Source: Spirulina sp. DLM2.Bin59
GTDB taxonomy: Bacteria; Cyanobacteriota; Cyanobacteriia; Cyanobacteriales; Spirulinaceae
Direction of reading: 5' to 3'
DNA: 8,775 nucleotides
Assembly (NCBI GenBank): GCA_007693875.1
Contig: RECT01000088.1
Coordinates: 1-8,775, forward strand
Positions 1-6,412 of this stretch are shown here, piece after piece. The notes beneath the pieces are model-generated. The model worked only from the letters and a program-made list of their open reading frames with translations. It was not told where the DNA came from and searched no databases. Position 1 is the stretch's first letter. Every line of letters begins with the position of its first letter. The translations under genes and the position numbers were made by a program.

Positions 1-727
1 GATCATACCAACCGCCAATGTGGAGCATCGGCAAATCTACCCCCATTAACTGGGGTTGGCGGCTCTGCCAATAGTCATCGGGGTGGGGGTGTTGGAGCCA
101 GTCGAAATAAAAGGGGGCGTATTTATGGAGGCTTTCAATGAAGTGGTGGGGGGGACTATAGAAGGGGAGATGGCGAGATGCGGTGTAGAGGCTCTCGAAG
201 GCGGGGCGATCGCCCTGGAGCCGGGCCGCCTCCGCCGCCAACTGCACCGCCCAACCCAGATTGGCCTGGAGGCAAAAGGCCCCATTTTCATAGATCCAAT
301 CCCGATAGAGGTCATAACCCACCATGGCGGGGGCGATGGCCTTGAGGGCCGGTGGCCGACGTTCAGCGGCATAGAGTTGGGTCATCCCCTGATAGGAAAA
401 CCCATACATCCCCACGTCCCCGGTACTCCCCGGCAGGGAGGCAGCCCAAGCCACAGCATCCTCCCCATCTTCCCCTTCATAGTAGAAGGGATCAAAAGTC
501 CCCTCTGAACTCCCCCGGCCCCGCACATCTTGAATCACCACCAGATAACCCTGGGCCGCATACCATTGGGGGGGCGCGTAAACCACCGTGGAGGCAATGG
601 CCCGGCCGTAGGGTTGGCGCATCAACAACACCGGATAATCCCCCTCATCCTCCGGGCGATAGATATCCGCATCAAGGCGCAGACCGTCACGGGTTTGCAT
701 TGATCGAGTTTCACAACAAATTTTCAC
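1..727 (-). CDS. CocE/NonD family serine hydrolase (X-Pro dipeptidyl-peptidase S15-like), 3' end cut by the window edge
   Basis: This is the N-terminal 242 codons of an alpha/beta hydrolase of the CocE/NonD family, which cleaves esters or acyl-peptide bonds; the substrate cannot be told. Translation from a GTG at 727 shows the family landmarks in order: TRDGLRLDADIYRP (residues 12-25), the QDVRGRGSSEG block (66-76), the nucleophile elbow GFSYQG with Ser111, and the GGWYD block at the window edge. The catalytic Asp and His lie outside. GTG 727 is chosen because AAGGAGAG lies 9 bases upstream; ATG 700 would also keep the conserved start of the domain. The frame stays open further up to another GTG at 802, but that one has no ribosome site. 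No signal peptide is seen, so the protein is probably cytosolic. The SIMPL gene ends 79 bases upstream on the same strand, so co-transcription is likely. The family is clear; the exact start is less so. Confidence 0.88.
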   Translation of the reverse strand, partial: MKICCETRSMQTRDGLRLDADIYRPEDEGDYPVLLMRQPYGRAIASTVVYAPPQWYAAQGYLVVIQDVRGRGSSEGTFDPFYYEGEDGEDAVAWAASLPGSTGDVGMYGFSYQGMTQLYAAERRPPALKAIAPAMVGYDLYRDWIYENGAFCLQANLGWAVQLAAEAARLQGDRPAFESLYTASRHLPFYSPPHHFIESLHKYAPFYFDWLQHPHPDDYWQSRQPQLMGVDLPMLHIGGWYD

Positions 728-738
728 GCGCAATGGCT

Positions 739-744
739 CTCCTT
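739..744 (-). promoter_or_regulatory. Ribosome binding site deciding the hydrolase start
   Basis: On the minus strand AAGGAG (continuing as AG) lies 9 bases before GTG 727 and 38 bases before ATG 700. This spacing favours the GTG over the ATG as the translation start of the CocE-type hydrolase. A TTG at 733 is too close to the site. Confidence 0.55.
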
Positions 745-806
745 CCCCGGTCTTGCATAGCCCATCATAGCGGTTTAGCCACCCCCCATCATCCGGCTCC
801 ACCGGT

Positions 807-1529
807 CTAATAGCGGATTTCCAGCGTTACGGAGGCCCGCACCGTTTGATCGCCCCCCACAATGGCATCAGCGGCTTCAAAGGCCATGGTATTGGCCTGC
901 ATCCGGGGACTAAAATCTCCCCCCCCATGATTAATCCGAATCCCAGTGATTTCCTGCTCCCGTAGTCCTAGGGACTGCAAAACGATCGCCGCCTCAGCCC
1001 GAGCATTGGCGGTGGCTTGGCGCAGGGCTTCTGCCTTCGCGGCTTCAATGGCGGCATCGGTGGCCAGGAATTCCACGCCATCAATACGGGTGACACCGGT
1101 TCCCACCGCCCGATCAATCAGATCGCCAGCGGCATCGCTGGCGATGCGAAAGGCCACACTATTGGAGCCGATATAGCCCACTAAGCGGGGTTCGTTCTGA
1201 TTTTGGCGGGATTCGTAGCGGGGTTGGAGGCTGAGACCTGTGGTTTGGAGCCGTTCCACACCCTGCGATCGCAACAATGCAATCACCTGAGCCGTTTGAC
1301 GGGCCACCTCCCGCTGCACCACCGCCGCATCTTCGCCCCGCACTTCCACCGCCAGGCGCACCCGCGTGATTGTTGTCGGGATCATTTCGACGCCGGTTCC
1401 GGTGACGGTGAGGAGGCGCGATCGCTGTTCTTGGGCCCAAGCAGGGAGGGCGAAGGGGGCAACAAGCAGGGAGCAGGCCAGAGCCAGGGGAGCCAAGCGT
1501 TGGGGGGAAAAGTGAGTTAACATCGGCAT
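807..1529 (-). CDS. Exported SIMPL-domain (DUF541) protein
   Basis: The 240-residue product begins with a typical Sec signal peptide: a basic residue near R11, a hydrophobic core from about 12 to 29, and a likely signal peptidase I site after A30-W31-A32. The rest matches the SIMPL/DUF541 fold. It opens with LLTVTGTGVEMIPTT (39-53), then a helical segment with VVQREVARQTAQVIALLRSQG and TTGLSLQPRYE, then the GYIGSNSVAFRI strand, and ends with the strand VRASVTLEIRY. Bacterial members are periplasmic or cell-surface proteins, some linked to oxidative-stress resistance; the molecular activity is not settled and I assign none. Length is usual for the family. Two ATG codons lie two codons apart (1529 and 1523) and neither has a good ribosome site, so the start is uncertain by two residues. 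It lies upstream of the hydrolase gene and diverges from the methyltransferase gene. Confidence 0.88.
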   Translation of the reverse strand: MPMLTHFSPQRLAPLALACSLLVAPFALPAWAQEQRSRLLTVTGTGVEMIPTTITRVRLAVEVRGEDAAVVQREVARQTAQVIALLRSQGVERLQTTGLSLQPRYESRQNQNEPRLVGYIGSNSVAFRIASDAAGDLIDRAVGTGVTRIDGVEFLATDAAIEAAKAEALRQATANARAEAAIVLQSLGLREQEITGIRINHGGGDFSPRMQANTMAFEAADAIVGGDQTVRASVTLEIRY

Positions 1530-1745
1530 TCACGATAAGGGGACAGGCAAGGCGCATTTGTGCTTGCCTTTCCTACTTATAGGGGACAATCCCCCCGGTT
1601 TTGTCCTCGATACCATTTTGGCAACGAATGATTAAGTAGAAAGCAACGGGGCGATCGCTGGTAAACTAAGGGACGGCCTTGGGGTGAACGAAACAATACC
1701 CCTCAGTATGGCTTTCTTTTTTGATCAATTTTTGTGCAGTTAACC
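1530..1745. other. Divergent intergenic region between the SIMPL and methyltransferase genes
   Basis: These 216 bases must hold the promoters of both divergent genes. Visible elements are: an inverted repeat AGGCAAG/CTTGCCT (1545-1551 and 1563-1569) in the likely leader of the SIMPL gene; GGGGACA repeated directly at 1539-1545 and 1582-1588; an imperfect inverted repeat GGGGACAA/TTGTCCTC (1582-1589 and 1601-1608); one perfect HIP1 octamer at 1651-1658; and GGGGT/ACCCC (1681-1685 and 1698-1702) ahead of the methyltransferase. A TATAAG box on the minus strand (1576-1581) could be a -10 element for the SIMPL gene, but I see no good -35 partner. No convincing promoter is seen for the methyltransferase. 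The sequence becomes AT-rich from about 1710. Confidence 0.5.
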
Positions 1746-3023
1746 ATGAAACGACCCGTAGCGATCGATCTTTTTGCAGGGTGTGGCGGCATGTCTCTAG
1801 GCTTAGAAGCTGCGGGATTTGATATTGCCATTGCTGTTGAACTTGATCCGATTCATACATTGGTACACCATTTTAATTTTCCCTACGGAGTGAGTGTTTG
1901 CAAAGACATTGCCGAGCTACAAGCCAAAGATTTACTGCAAGCATTAGAGAGTCAGGGTTTTGATCCTGAAATTGATTTAATAGCAGGGGGGCCACCTTGC
2001 CAAGGTTTTTCCCACATGGGCAAAAGGCAGCTTAATGATCCCAGAAATTCCCTGGTGTTTGAATATTTGCGGATGATCAAAGCAATCAAACCTAAATACT
2101 TTTTATTTGAAAATGTCCCCGGCATTGCCTCTGGTCAACAGAAAACAATCTTAGCAGAATTAATTGCCGAATTTGAAAGCATTGGCTATTCAGTACAAAA
2201 ACCTGTTGCAATTTTAAACGCATCCGATTATGGTGCGCCACAAAACCGAAAAAGACTAATTCTCATTGGGTCAAGATTAGATGTTAATCCAGCCATTTAT
2301 CCAGAGAAAACCCATTCAGCAACAAACCCAGGGGAATCCTTTGTATTCAAGGATCAATCCATGGCAACCTGTGAGGAAGCCATTGGTGATCTGATCAAAC
2401 ACCATGTTTATATCGAAAGTGATCAGGGTATAGATTCCTCAAAATTAGATTATTCAGGGTTTAGGAAAAGCTTTGCTCTTCAACCCAGTGGAAGATTTAA
2501 TCTTTGCCATACTCGCACAGTTTCTCATCGAGTTTATGGTCATATTGGATCAAACCACAGTGAAAAATCCTCCGATCGCTTTGCAGTGACTAGTCCAGGA
2601 ACAGTGGAGCCGGTGAGTAGATTTTTTAAGTTGTCCGCCGATGGACAATGCAATACATTAAGGGCTGGAACAAGTAGCGATAAGGGTTCACATACAGCCC
2701 CTAGACCGATAAATTATGCCATCCCTAGATGTATTACTGTTCGGGAAGCGGCGAGGCTCCATACCTTTCCAGATTGGTTTCGTTTCCACAATACAATTTG
2801 GCATGGTTTTAGGGAAATTGGCAATGCAGTTATACCATTTCTTGCCCAGTCTTTGGGTTGTGAAATTATCAAAGCCATGAAACTCAATCCCCAGGAATTT
2901 AAAACCTATACCCTCAATCAACAAGATGAAAAACTGTTAAGTTATAGTATGTCGCAGGCTTTAAAATATTGGCATATTCCTGACAATGTCATCCCCAAAA
3001 GAAAAAGAAGAATCCGTTTGTAG
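1746..3023 (+). CDS. DNA (cytosine-5-)-methyltransferase, complete and apparently solitary
   Basis: The product transfers a methyl group from S-adenosylmethionine to carbon 5 of cytosine in a specific DNA sequence. All main C5-methylase motifs are visible in a 425-residue protein: motif I DLFAGCGG (8-15), motif IV GGPPCQGFSH with catalytic Cys85, motif VI FENVPG (121-126), motif VIII QNRKR (166-170), a variable target-recognition region of roughly 180-300, motif IX RCITVREAARLHTFPDWF (328-345) and motif X REIGNAVIP (356-364). The tail IPKRKRRIRL is very basic. ATG 1746 is used because motif I then starts at residue 8, as is normal; a GTG at 1734 would add four residues. Neither has a clear ribosome site. 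The gene is AT-rich compared with the left flank, which suggests transfer. No endonuclease gene lies on either side. The combination DPIHTLVHHFNFP after motif I recalls cyanobacterial methylases of the CGATCG type, but that is from memory and the specificity is not proven. Confidence 0.95.
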   Translation: MKRPVAIDLFAGCGGMSLGLEAAGFDIAIAVELDPIHTLVHHFNFPYGVSVCKDIAELQAKDLLQALESQGFDPEIDLIAGGPPCQGFSHMGKRQLNDPRNSLVFEYLRMIKAIKPKYFLFENVPGIASGQQKTILAELIAEFESIGYSVQKPVAILNASDYGAPQNRKRLILIGSRLDVNPAIYPEKTHSATNPGESFVFKDQSMATCEEAIGDLIKHHVYIESDQGIDSSKLDYSGFRKSFALQPSGRFNLCHTRTVSHRVYGHIGSNHSEKSSDRFAVTSPGTVEPVSRFFKLSADGQCNTLRAGTSSDKGSHTAPRPINYAIPRCITVREAARLHTFPDWFRFHNTIWHGFREIGNAVIPFLAQSLGCEIIKAMKLNPQEFKTYTLNQQDEKLLSYSMSQALKYWHIPDNVIPKRKRRIRL

Positions 3024-3105
3024 TTTATCGCCGACGTGCCGCAGGTTGCTCAATACGCTTGGCGGCATCGTTACGGGGCAGAGCCATGGCGACGAACTTT
3101 TTGCC
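3024..3105. other. Convergent gap between the methyltransferase and the signalling cluster
   Basis: These 82 bases lie between two gene ends that face each other. An inverted repeat TGCCGC/GCGGCA (3037-3042 and 3062-3067) with a 19-base loop is the only secondary structure seen. It has no following T-run, so it is not a convincing rho-independent terminator for either gene. On the minus strand the frame of the hybrid kinase continues open for 26 codons after its TAG, ending with TAA at 3025-3027. Confidence 0.4.
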
Positions 3106-5934
3106 CTATTCCTTAACGGCATCCCCTGAGAGCAACTGTGGGATCAGTTGTGCTAGCTCCTTGAGGCGCACAGGCTTACTCAGGTATTCATTGGCCCCGG
3201 CGGCTAAACAGCGTTGGCGATCGCTCTCCATCGCCAACGCTGTCAAGGCAATAATCGGCGTGGATTGTAATTCCGGAATCAACCGAATTCGTCTCATCGC
3301 TTCCAGTCCATCCAGTCCTGGCATTTGAATATCCATGAGGATTAAATCTGGAAACAAGGCAACAGCCTGATCAATCGCCTCTTGACCATTTTTCGCCACC
3401 TCAATCCGGTAGCCCTTCGCCTTCAAATAACTACAAATAGTGCTAATATTCGCTTCATTATCCTCCGCCAACAACAGCAAAGGGCTGACGATGGCATCTT
3501 TAGCCACTTTCCTAGGGGATGGGGGATCAACTTCAGTATCCTGACATTGAGAAAAAAGCTGAGTCGCCTCATAGGGTAAATCGATCATAAAGCAACTCCC
3601 CACCCCTTCCTCACTGGTTAAACTGACTCGCCCACCATGGAGTTCAACAATTTGCTTAGTTAATGCTAAACCCAACCCTGTTCCTTGATATTGACGGTTG
3701 AGAGCACTATCAATTTGCATGAAAGGCTGAAAGAGTTTACCGCGATCCTTTTCGCTAATCCCAATCCCTGTATCGAGGACGGAAAACTGCAGATAGTTTT
3801 TTTCTGCCTCTGAATCTTGAATGGGTGTAACCTCTAATGTGATCTGCCCCCCTTCAGACGTAAACTTCACTGCATTACTCAGGAGGTTAATGAGGACTTG
3901 ACGGATCCGCCGCTCATCTAGCACAATATCTGGAAAGTCTGAGGGCAGATTCAGTGCAACTTGAATCCGCTTTTTCAAGGCTTGCTGTTTAATGAACGCC
4001 ATACTGGATTGACAGAGAGATGCAATGGCCGTTGGTGCCAATTCTAACTCCATTTGCCCGGATTCAATTTTGGCCACATCCAAAATATCATTAATCAATG
4101 ACAACAGGTGCAAGGCACTGCGCTCTACGGTTTTTAGCGCACTCAATTGTTGATCATTTAAAAGACCAAAGATTTCTTCCTGTAGTCCCTCTGTCATCCC
4201 TAAAATGGCATTGAGGGGGGTGCGAAGTTCATGGCTCATATTGGCAAGAAACTCATCTTTAAGGCGGGTGGCGCGAATTAACTCCCTGTTGGTTTTTTCC
4301 AGTTGAATCTGAGACATTTTGCGATCGGTAATATCCTGAAAAGTTCCCACCACACCAATAATGTTGCTACACCAATCCCGCAGCGCCAATTTGTTGATTT
4401 CCAACCAATGTAATGTTCCATCGGCAAAAACAACTTCTTTGATCACGTTCAGGATTGGTAATCCTGACTCAATGACCTGGCGATCAACCGCCCGATAGGT
4501 CAGGGCTTCTGAATCATCATAAAAGTCAAAATCATCCTTGCCAATCACCGCTTCCGGAGAATCTAACCCTAAACTCTTGACAAACTTGGAATTACAGCCC
4601 ACATATTCAAGGTTGCAATTTTTCCAAAAAACTGCCAGGGGAAATGTGTCCAGTACCGTTTGTAAAAACTGTTGAGAGGTTCGGAGGTCTTGTTCGGCTT
4701 GATCGCGTTCCTGTAGTGTTGCTTCCTGTTCGCTAATATCGATGTTTAGCCCCGTCATGGTGAGGGGACGACCCGCCTCATCCCGCACCAATACCCCATG
4801 GGTTCTGAGGTGGCGAACCTGACCATTGGGTAAGATAATCCGAAATTGAGTATTGCATTCCCGCTCACTGTTGAGAACCTTGGTGAGATACTCACTTAAG
4901 CGTGGCAGATCCTCCGGATGGACATATTCCTGCCATTGCTCATAGGTAACATTGCTATGGGGAGGGAGGCCGTAAAGCTCGCACATCCGTTCATCCCAGA
5001 TCAGGGTATTGTCAGTTAGCTGCCAAGTCCAACAGCCCATGGAGGCAGATTTTAAAGCCAGGGTCAATCGGTCGGAGAGTTTTTGGAGTTCGGCTTCTCG
5101 TTTTTGGAGTTCCGCTGTCCGTTCGGCGACCTTGATTTCTAGTTCTTGGTTGAGGCGATGTAGTTGCCGCTCCGCCTGCTTGCGATCGCTAATATCGCGC
5201 ACCATAAATAACACTTCATCTTCGCCACTTTTCACCACCCGCACTTCTTCATCCTGCCAGCGATCATTGATCCAGACGACTTGCTCATAGATCTGCAATT
5301 CCTCTGTTGCCATGGCTTTCTGGAGGTAGTAGTTCTGGCGTTCTGCTACATCTGCGGGCAGCAGGGTTGCCATTAATTGCCCGGTGGGGTCAAGATCAAC
5401 AGGCAAAAGATCCCCGGAACGATCCGCCGTCACCAAACCACGATAGACCCCATCGGCTCCCACCCGAAACATTAAGTCGGGAATGGCCATTAACACCGCA
5501 CGACTGCGGCGCTCACTCTCCCGTAAGGCTTGCCCTGCCTGCCGACGTTCAGCGCGAGTGTTGGCCTCCCTCACCTCGCGGCGGATGGCCTCGGGCAATC
5601 GGGCTAAATTCCCCTTCATCAGGTAATCGCTGGCTCCCGCTTTCATCATGTCCACAGCCAACTTTTCCCCGATGGTTCCCGACACCACCAGAAAGGGAAT
5701 ATCCCGTTGGCTGGCATTGAGGATTGCTAAGGCGGTGGGGGCATCAAAACTGGGGAGGTGATAATCGGAGACAATCACCTCCCAGGGTTGATGGGATAGA
5801 GCCTCCTCAAAGGCTTGAGCTGTTTGCACCCGTTCCCAAACCAGATCAAATCCAGCCCGCCGCATGATTCGCAGCAGTAACTGGGCATCATCATCCGAAT
5901 CTTCAATTAATAGCAGATGCAACAGTTCAGCCAT
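3106..5934 (-). CDS. Hybrid sensor histidine kinase: receiver, three PAS, HisKA, HATPase_c, receiver
   Basis: This 942-residue protein carries a receiver domain at each end. The first (1-125) has the acidic pair E11-D12, phosphoacceptor D57 in VIVSDYHLP, S85 and K107. PAS domains follow at about 140-250, 291-402 (with HPEDLPRL) and 418-540 (with VFWKNCNLEYVGCN); a charged heptad-like linker at 250-290 is probably a coiled coil. HisKA has H568 in NMSHELRTPLNAILG; HATPase_c has N687 (N box), DTGIGIS (721) and GTGLGLA (751). The second receiver (818-935) has E824-D825, D868 in ILMDIQMPGLDG, T898 and K920. All key residues are present, so autophosphorylation at H568 and transfer to D868 are expected. 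No membrane segment is seen; it is probably cytosolic. Its ATG lies 2 bases after the stop of the single-receiver gene, with AGGAAA 5 bases upstream of the ATG. The stimulus is unknown. Confidence 0.95.
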   Translation of the reverse strand: MAELLHLLLIEDSDDDAQLLLRIMRRAGFDLVWERVQTAQAFEEALSHQPWEVIVSDYHLPSFDAPTALAILNASQRDIPFLVVSGTIGEKLAVDMMKAGASDYLMKGNLARLPEAIRREVREANTRAERRQAGQALRESERRSRAVLMAIPDLMFRVGADGVYRGLVTADRSGDLLPVDLDPTGQLMATLLPADVAERQNYYLQKAMATEELQIYEQVVWINDRWQDEEVRVVKSGEDEVLFMVRDISDRKQAERQLHRLNQELEIKVAERTAELQKREAELQKLSDRLTLALKSASMGCWTWQLTDNTLIWDERMCELYGLPPHSNVTYEQWQEYVHPEDLPRLSEYLTKVLNSERECNTQFRIILPNGQVRHLRTHGVLVRDEAGRPLTMTGLNIDISEQEATLQERDQAEQDLRTSQQFLQTVLDTFPLAVFWKNCNLEYVGCNSKFVKSLGLDSPEAVIGKDDFDFYDDSEALTYRAVDRQVIESGLPILNVIKEVVFADGTLHWLEINKLALRDWCSNIIGVVGTFQDITDRKMSQIQLEKTNRELIRATRLKDEFLANMSHELRTPLNAILGMTEGLQEEIFGLLNDQQLSALKTVERSALHLLSLINDILDVAKIESGQMELELAPTAIASLCQSSMAFIKQQALKKRIQVALNLPSDFPDIVLDERRIRQVLINLLSNAVKFTSEGGQITLEVTPIQDSEAEKNYLQFSVLDTGIGISEKDRGKLFQPFMQIDSALNRQYQGTGLGLALTKQIVELHGGRVSLTSEEGVGSCFMIDLPYEATQLFSQCQDTEVDPPSPRKVAKDAIVSPLLLLAEDNEANISTICSYLKAKGYRIEVAKNGQEAIDQAVALFPDLILMDIQMPGLDGLEAMRRIRLIPELQSTPIIALTALAMESDRQRCLAAGANEYLSKPVRLKELAQLIPQLLSGDAVKE

Positions 5935-5936
5935 AA

Positions 5937-6368
5937 TTATTTCCTAGGGTGATCTCGCGGTATTGCCTCGTTGATGAGGGCCCAATACAGACCCAGTTGG
6001 GTGACAGCTTGGGCAAATTCCTCAAAATCAACGGGCTTACGCACATAGCTATTTGCTCCTAAATTATAGCTTTCAATAATATCCGGTTCTTCACTGGAGG
6101 AGGTTAAAACCACTACGGGTAGGGTTTTAAACTGTGCATTGGCGCGAATGGCCCGCAAAACATCTAAGCCATTGAGCTTAGGTAGTTTTAAATCTAGTAA
6201 AACCACGAGGGGTAAAGGTTGAGTATTAAAAATCAAATTTAATGCTTCTTCGCCGTTGCGGGCAATTAAAATTGGGTTGGTGACTTGACTGCGACGGAGC
6301 GATCGCAAAGTCAACCGTTCATCGTCGGGATTGTCTTCAACCAGAATAATCGGACGGAGGGAAACCAT
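5937..6368 (-). CDS. Single-domain response regulator, Rcp1/CheY-like receiver
   Basis: This 143-residue protein is one receiver domain with nothing after it but a short tail. Key residues are E11-D12, phosphoacceptor D59 in LLDLKLPKLNG, T89 and K111. The C-terminal stretch GLYWALINEAIP resembles the tail of the Rcp1 group, the stand-alone receivers that usually partner cyanobacterial and phytochrome-type kinases and act as dimers. It has no DNA-binding or enzyme domain, so it must act by phosphotransfer or protein contact. It lies 44 bases downstream of the PAS histidine kinase gene and 2 bases upstream of the hybrid kinase gene. This makes it the likely phosphate acceptor of the former (H276) and possibly a link to the latter; the links are inferred. 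No good ribosome site precedes the ATG: an AGGAGGG lies about 35 bases upstream and is locked in a hairpin. Confidence 0.95.
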   Translation of the reverse strand: MVSLRPIILVEDNPDDERLTLRSLRRSQVTNPILIARNGEEALNLIFNTQPLPLVVLLDLKLPKLNGLDVLRAIRANAQFKTLPVVVLTSSSEEPDIIESYNLGANSYVRKPVDFEEFAQAVTQLGLYWALINEAIPRDHPRK

Positions 6369-6412
6369 AGGGATACTTTTTGTTTGTTTGGCCAGAGGGG
6401 CAACCCTCCTGA
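6369..6412 (-). other. Short gap with a hairpin covering an AGGAGGG sequence
   Basis: In the 44 bases between the histidine kinase stop and the receiver start, GAGGG (6395-6399) and CCCTC (6404-6408) form a 5-base stem with a 4-base loop. On the transcribed (minus) strand the stem includes part of AGGAGGG (6404-6410). It is followed by an A-rich stretch rather than a T-run, so it is not a normal terminator. Confidence 0.35.

Noticed and set aside
700..802. GTG 802 as the hydrolase start, overlapping the SIMPL stop
   Set aside because: The frame is open, but there is no ribosome site, and the extra 25 residues look non-conserved; GTG 727 has a strong site at normal spacing.
56..810. Long plus-strand open frames (56-508 and 352-810)
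   Set aside because: They lie opposite the CocE-type hydrolase, whose minus-strand frame shows clear family motifs; the plus-strand translations are low in complexity and match no family.
1467..1481. Cys19 of the SIMPL protein as a lipobox cysteine
   Set aside because: The preceding residues A-L-A do not fit a lipobox, and the hydrophobic core continues well past the cysteine to an A-W-A signal peptidase I site.
1159..1557. Minus-strand frame of 132 codons overlapping the SIMPL gene
   Set aside because: It is a shifted reading of the SIMPL gene, with Pro/Gly/Arg-rich composition typical of a shadow frame in GC-rich DNA.
1746..3023. Lack of perfect HIP1 in the methyltransferase gene as proof of recent transfer
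   Set aside because: An equally long gap without HIP1 occurs at 3225-5181 inside a host-like kinase gene, and the methylase gene does hold two CGATCG cores.
3037..3067. Rho-independent terminator in the convergent gap
   Set aside because: The stem is only 6 bases with a 19-base loop, and no T-run follows on either strand.
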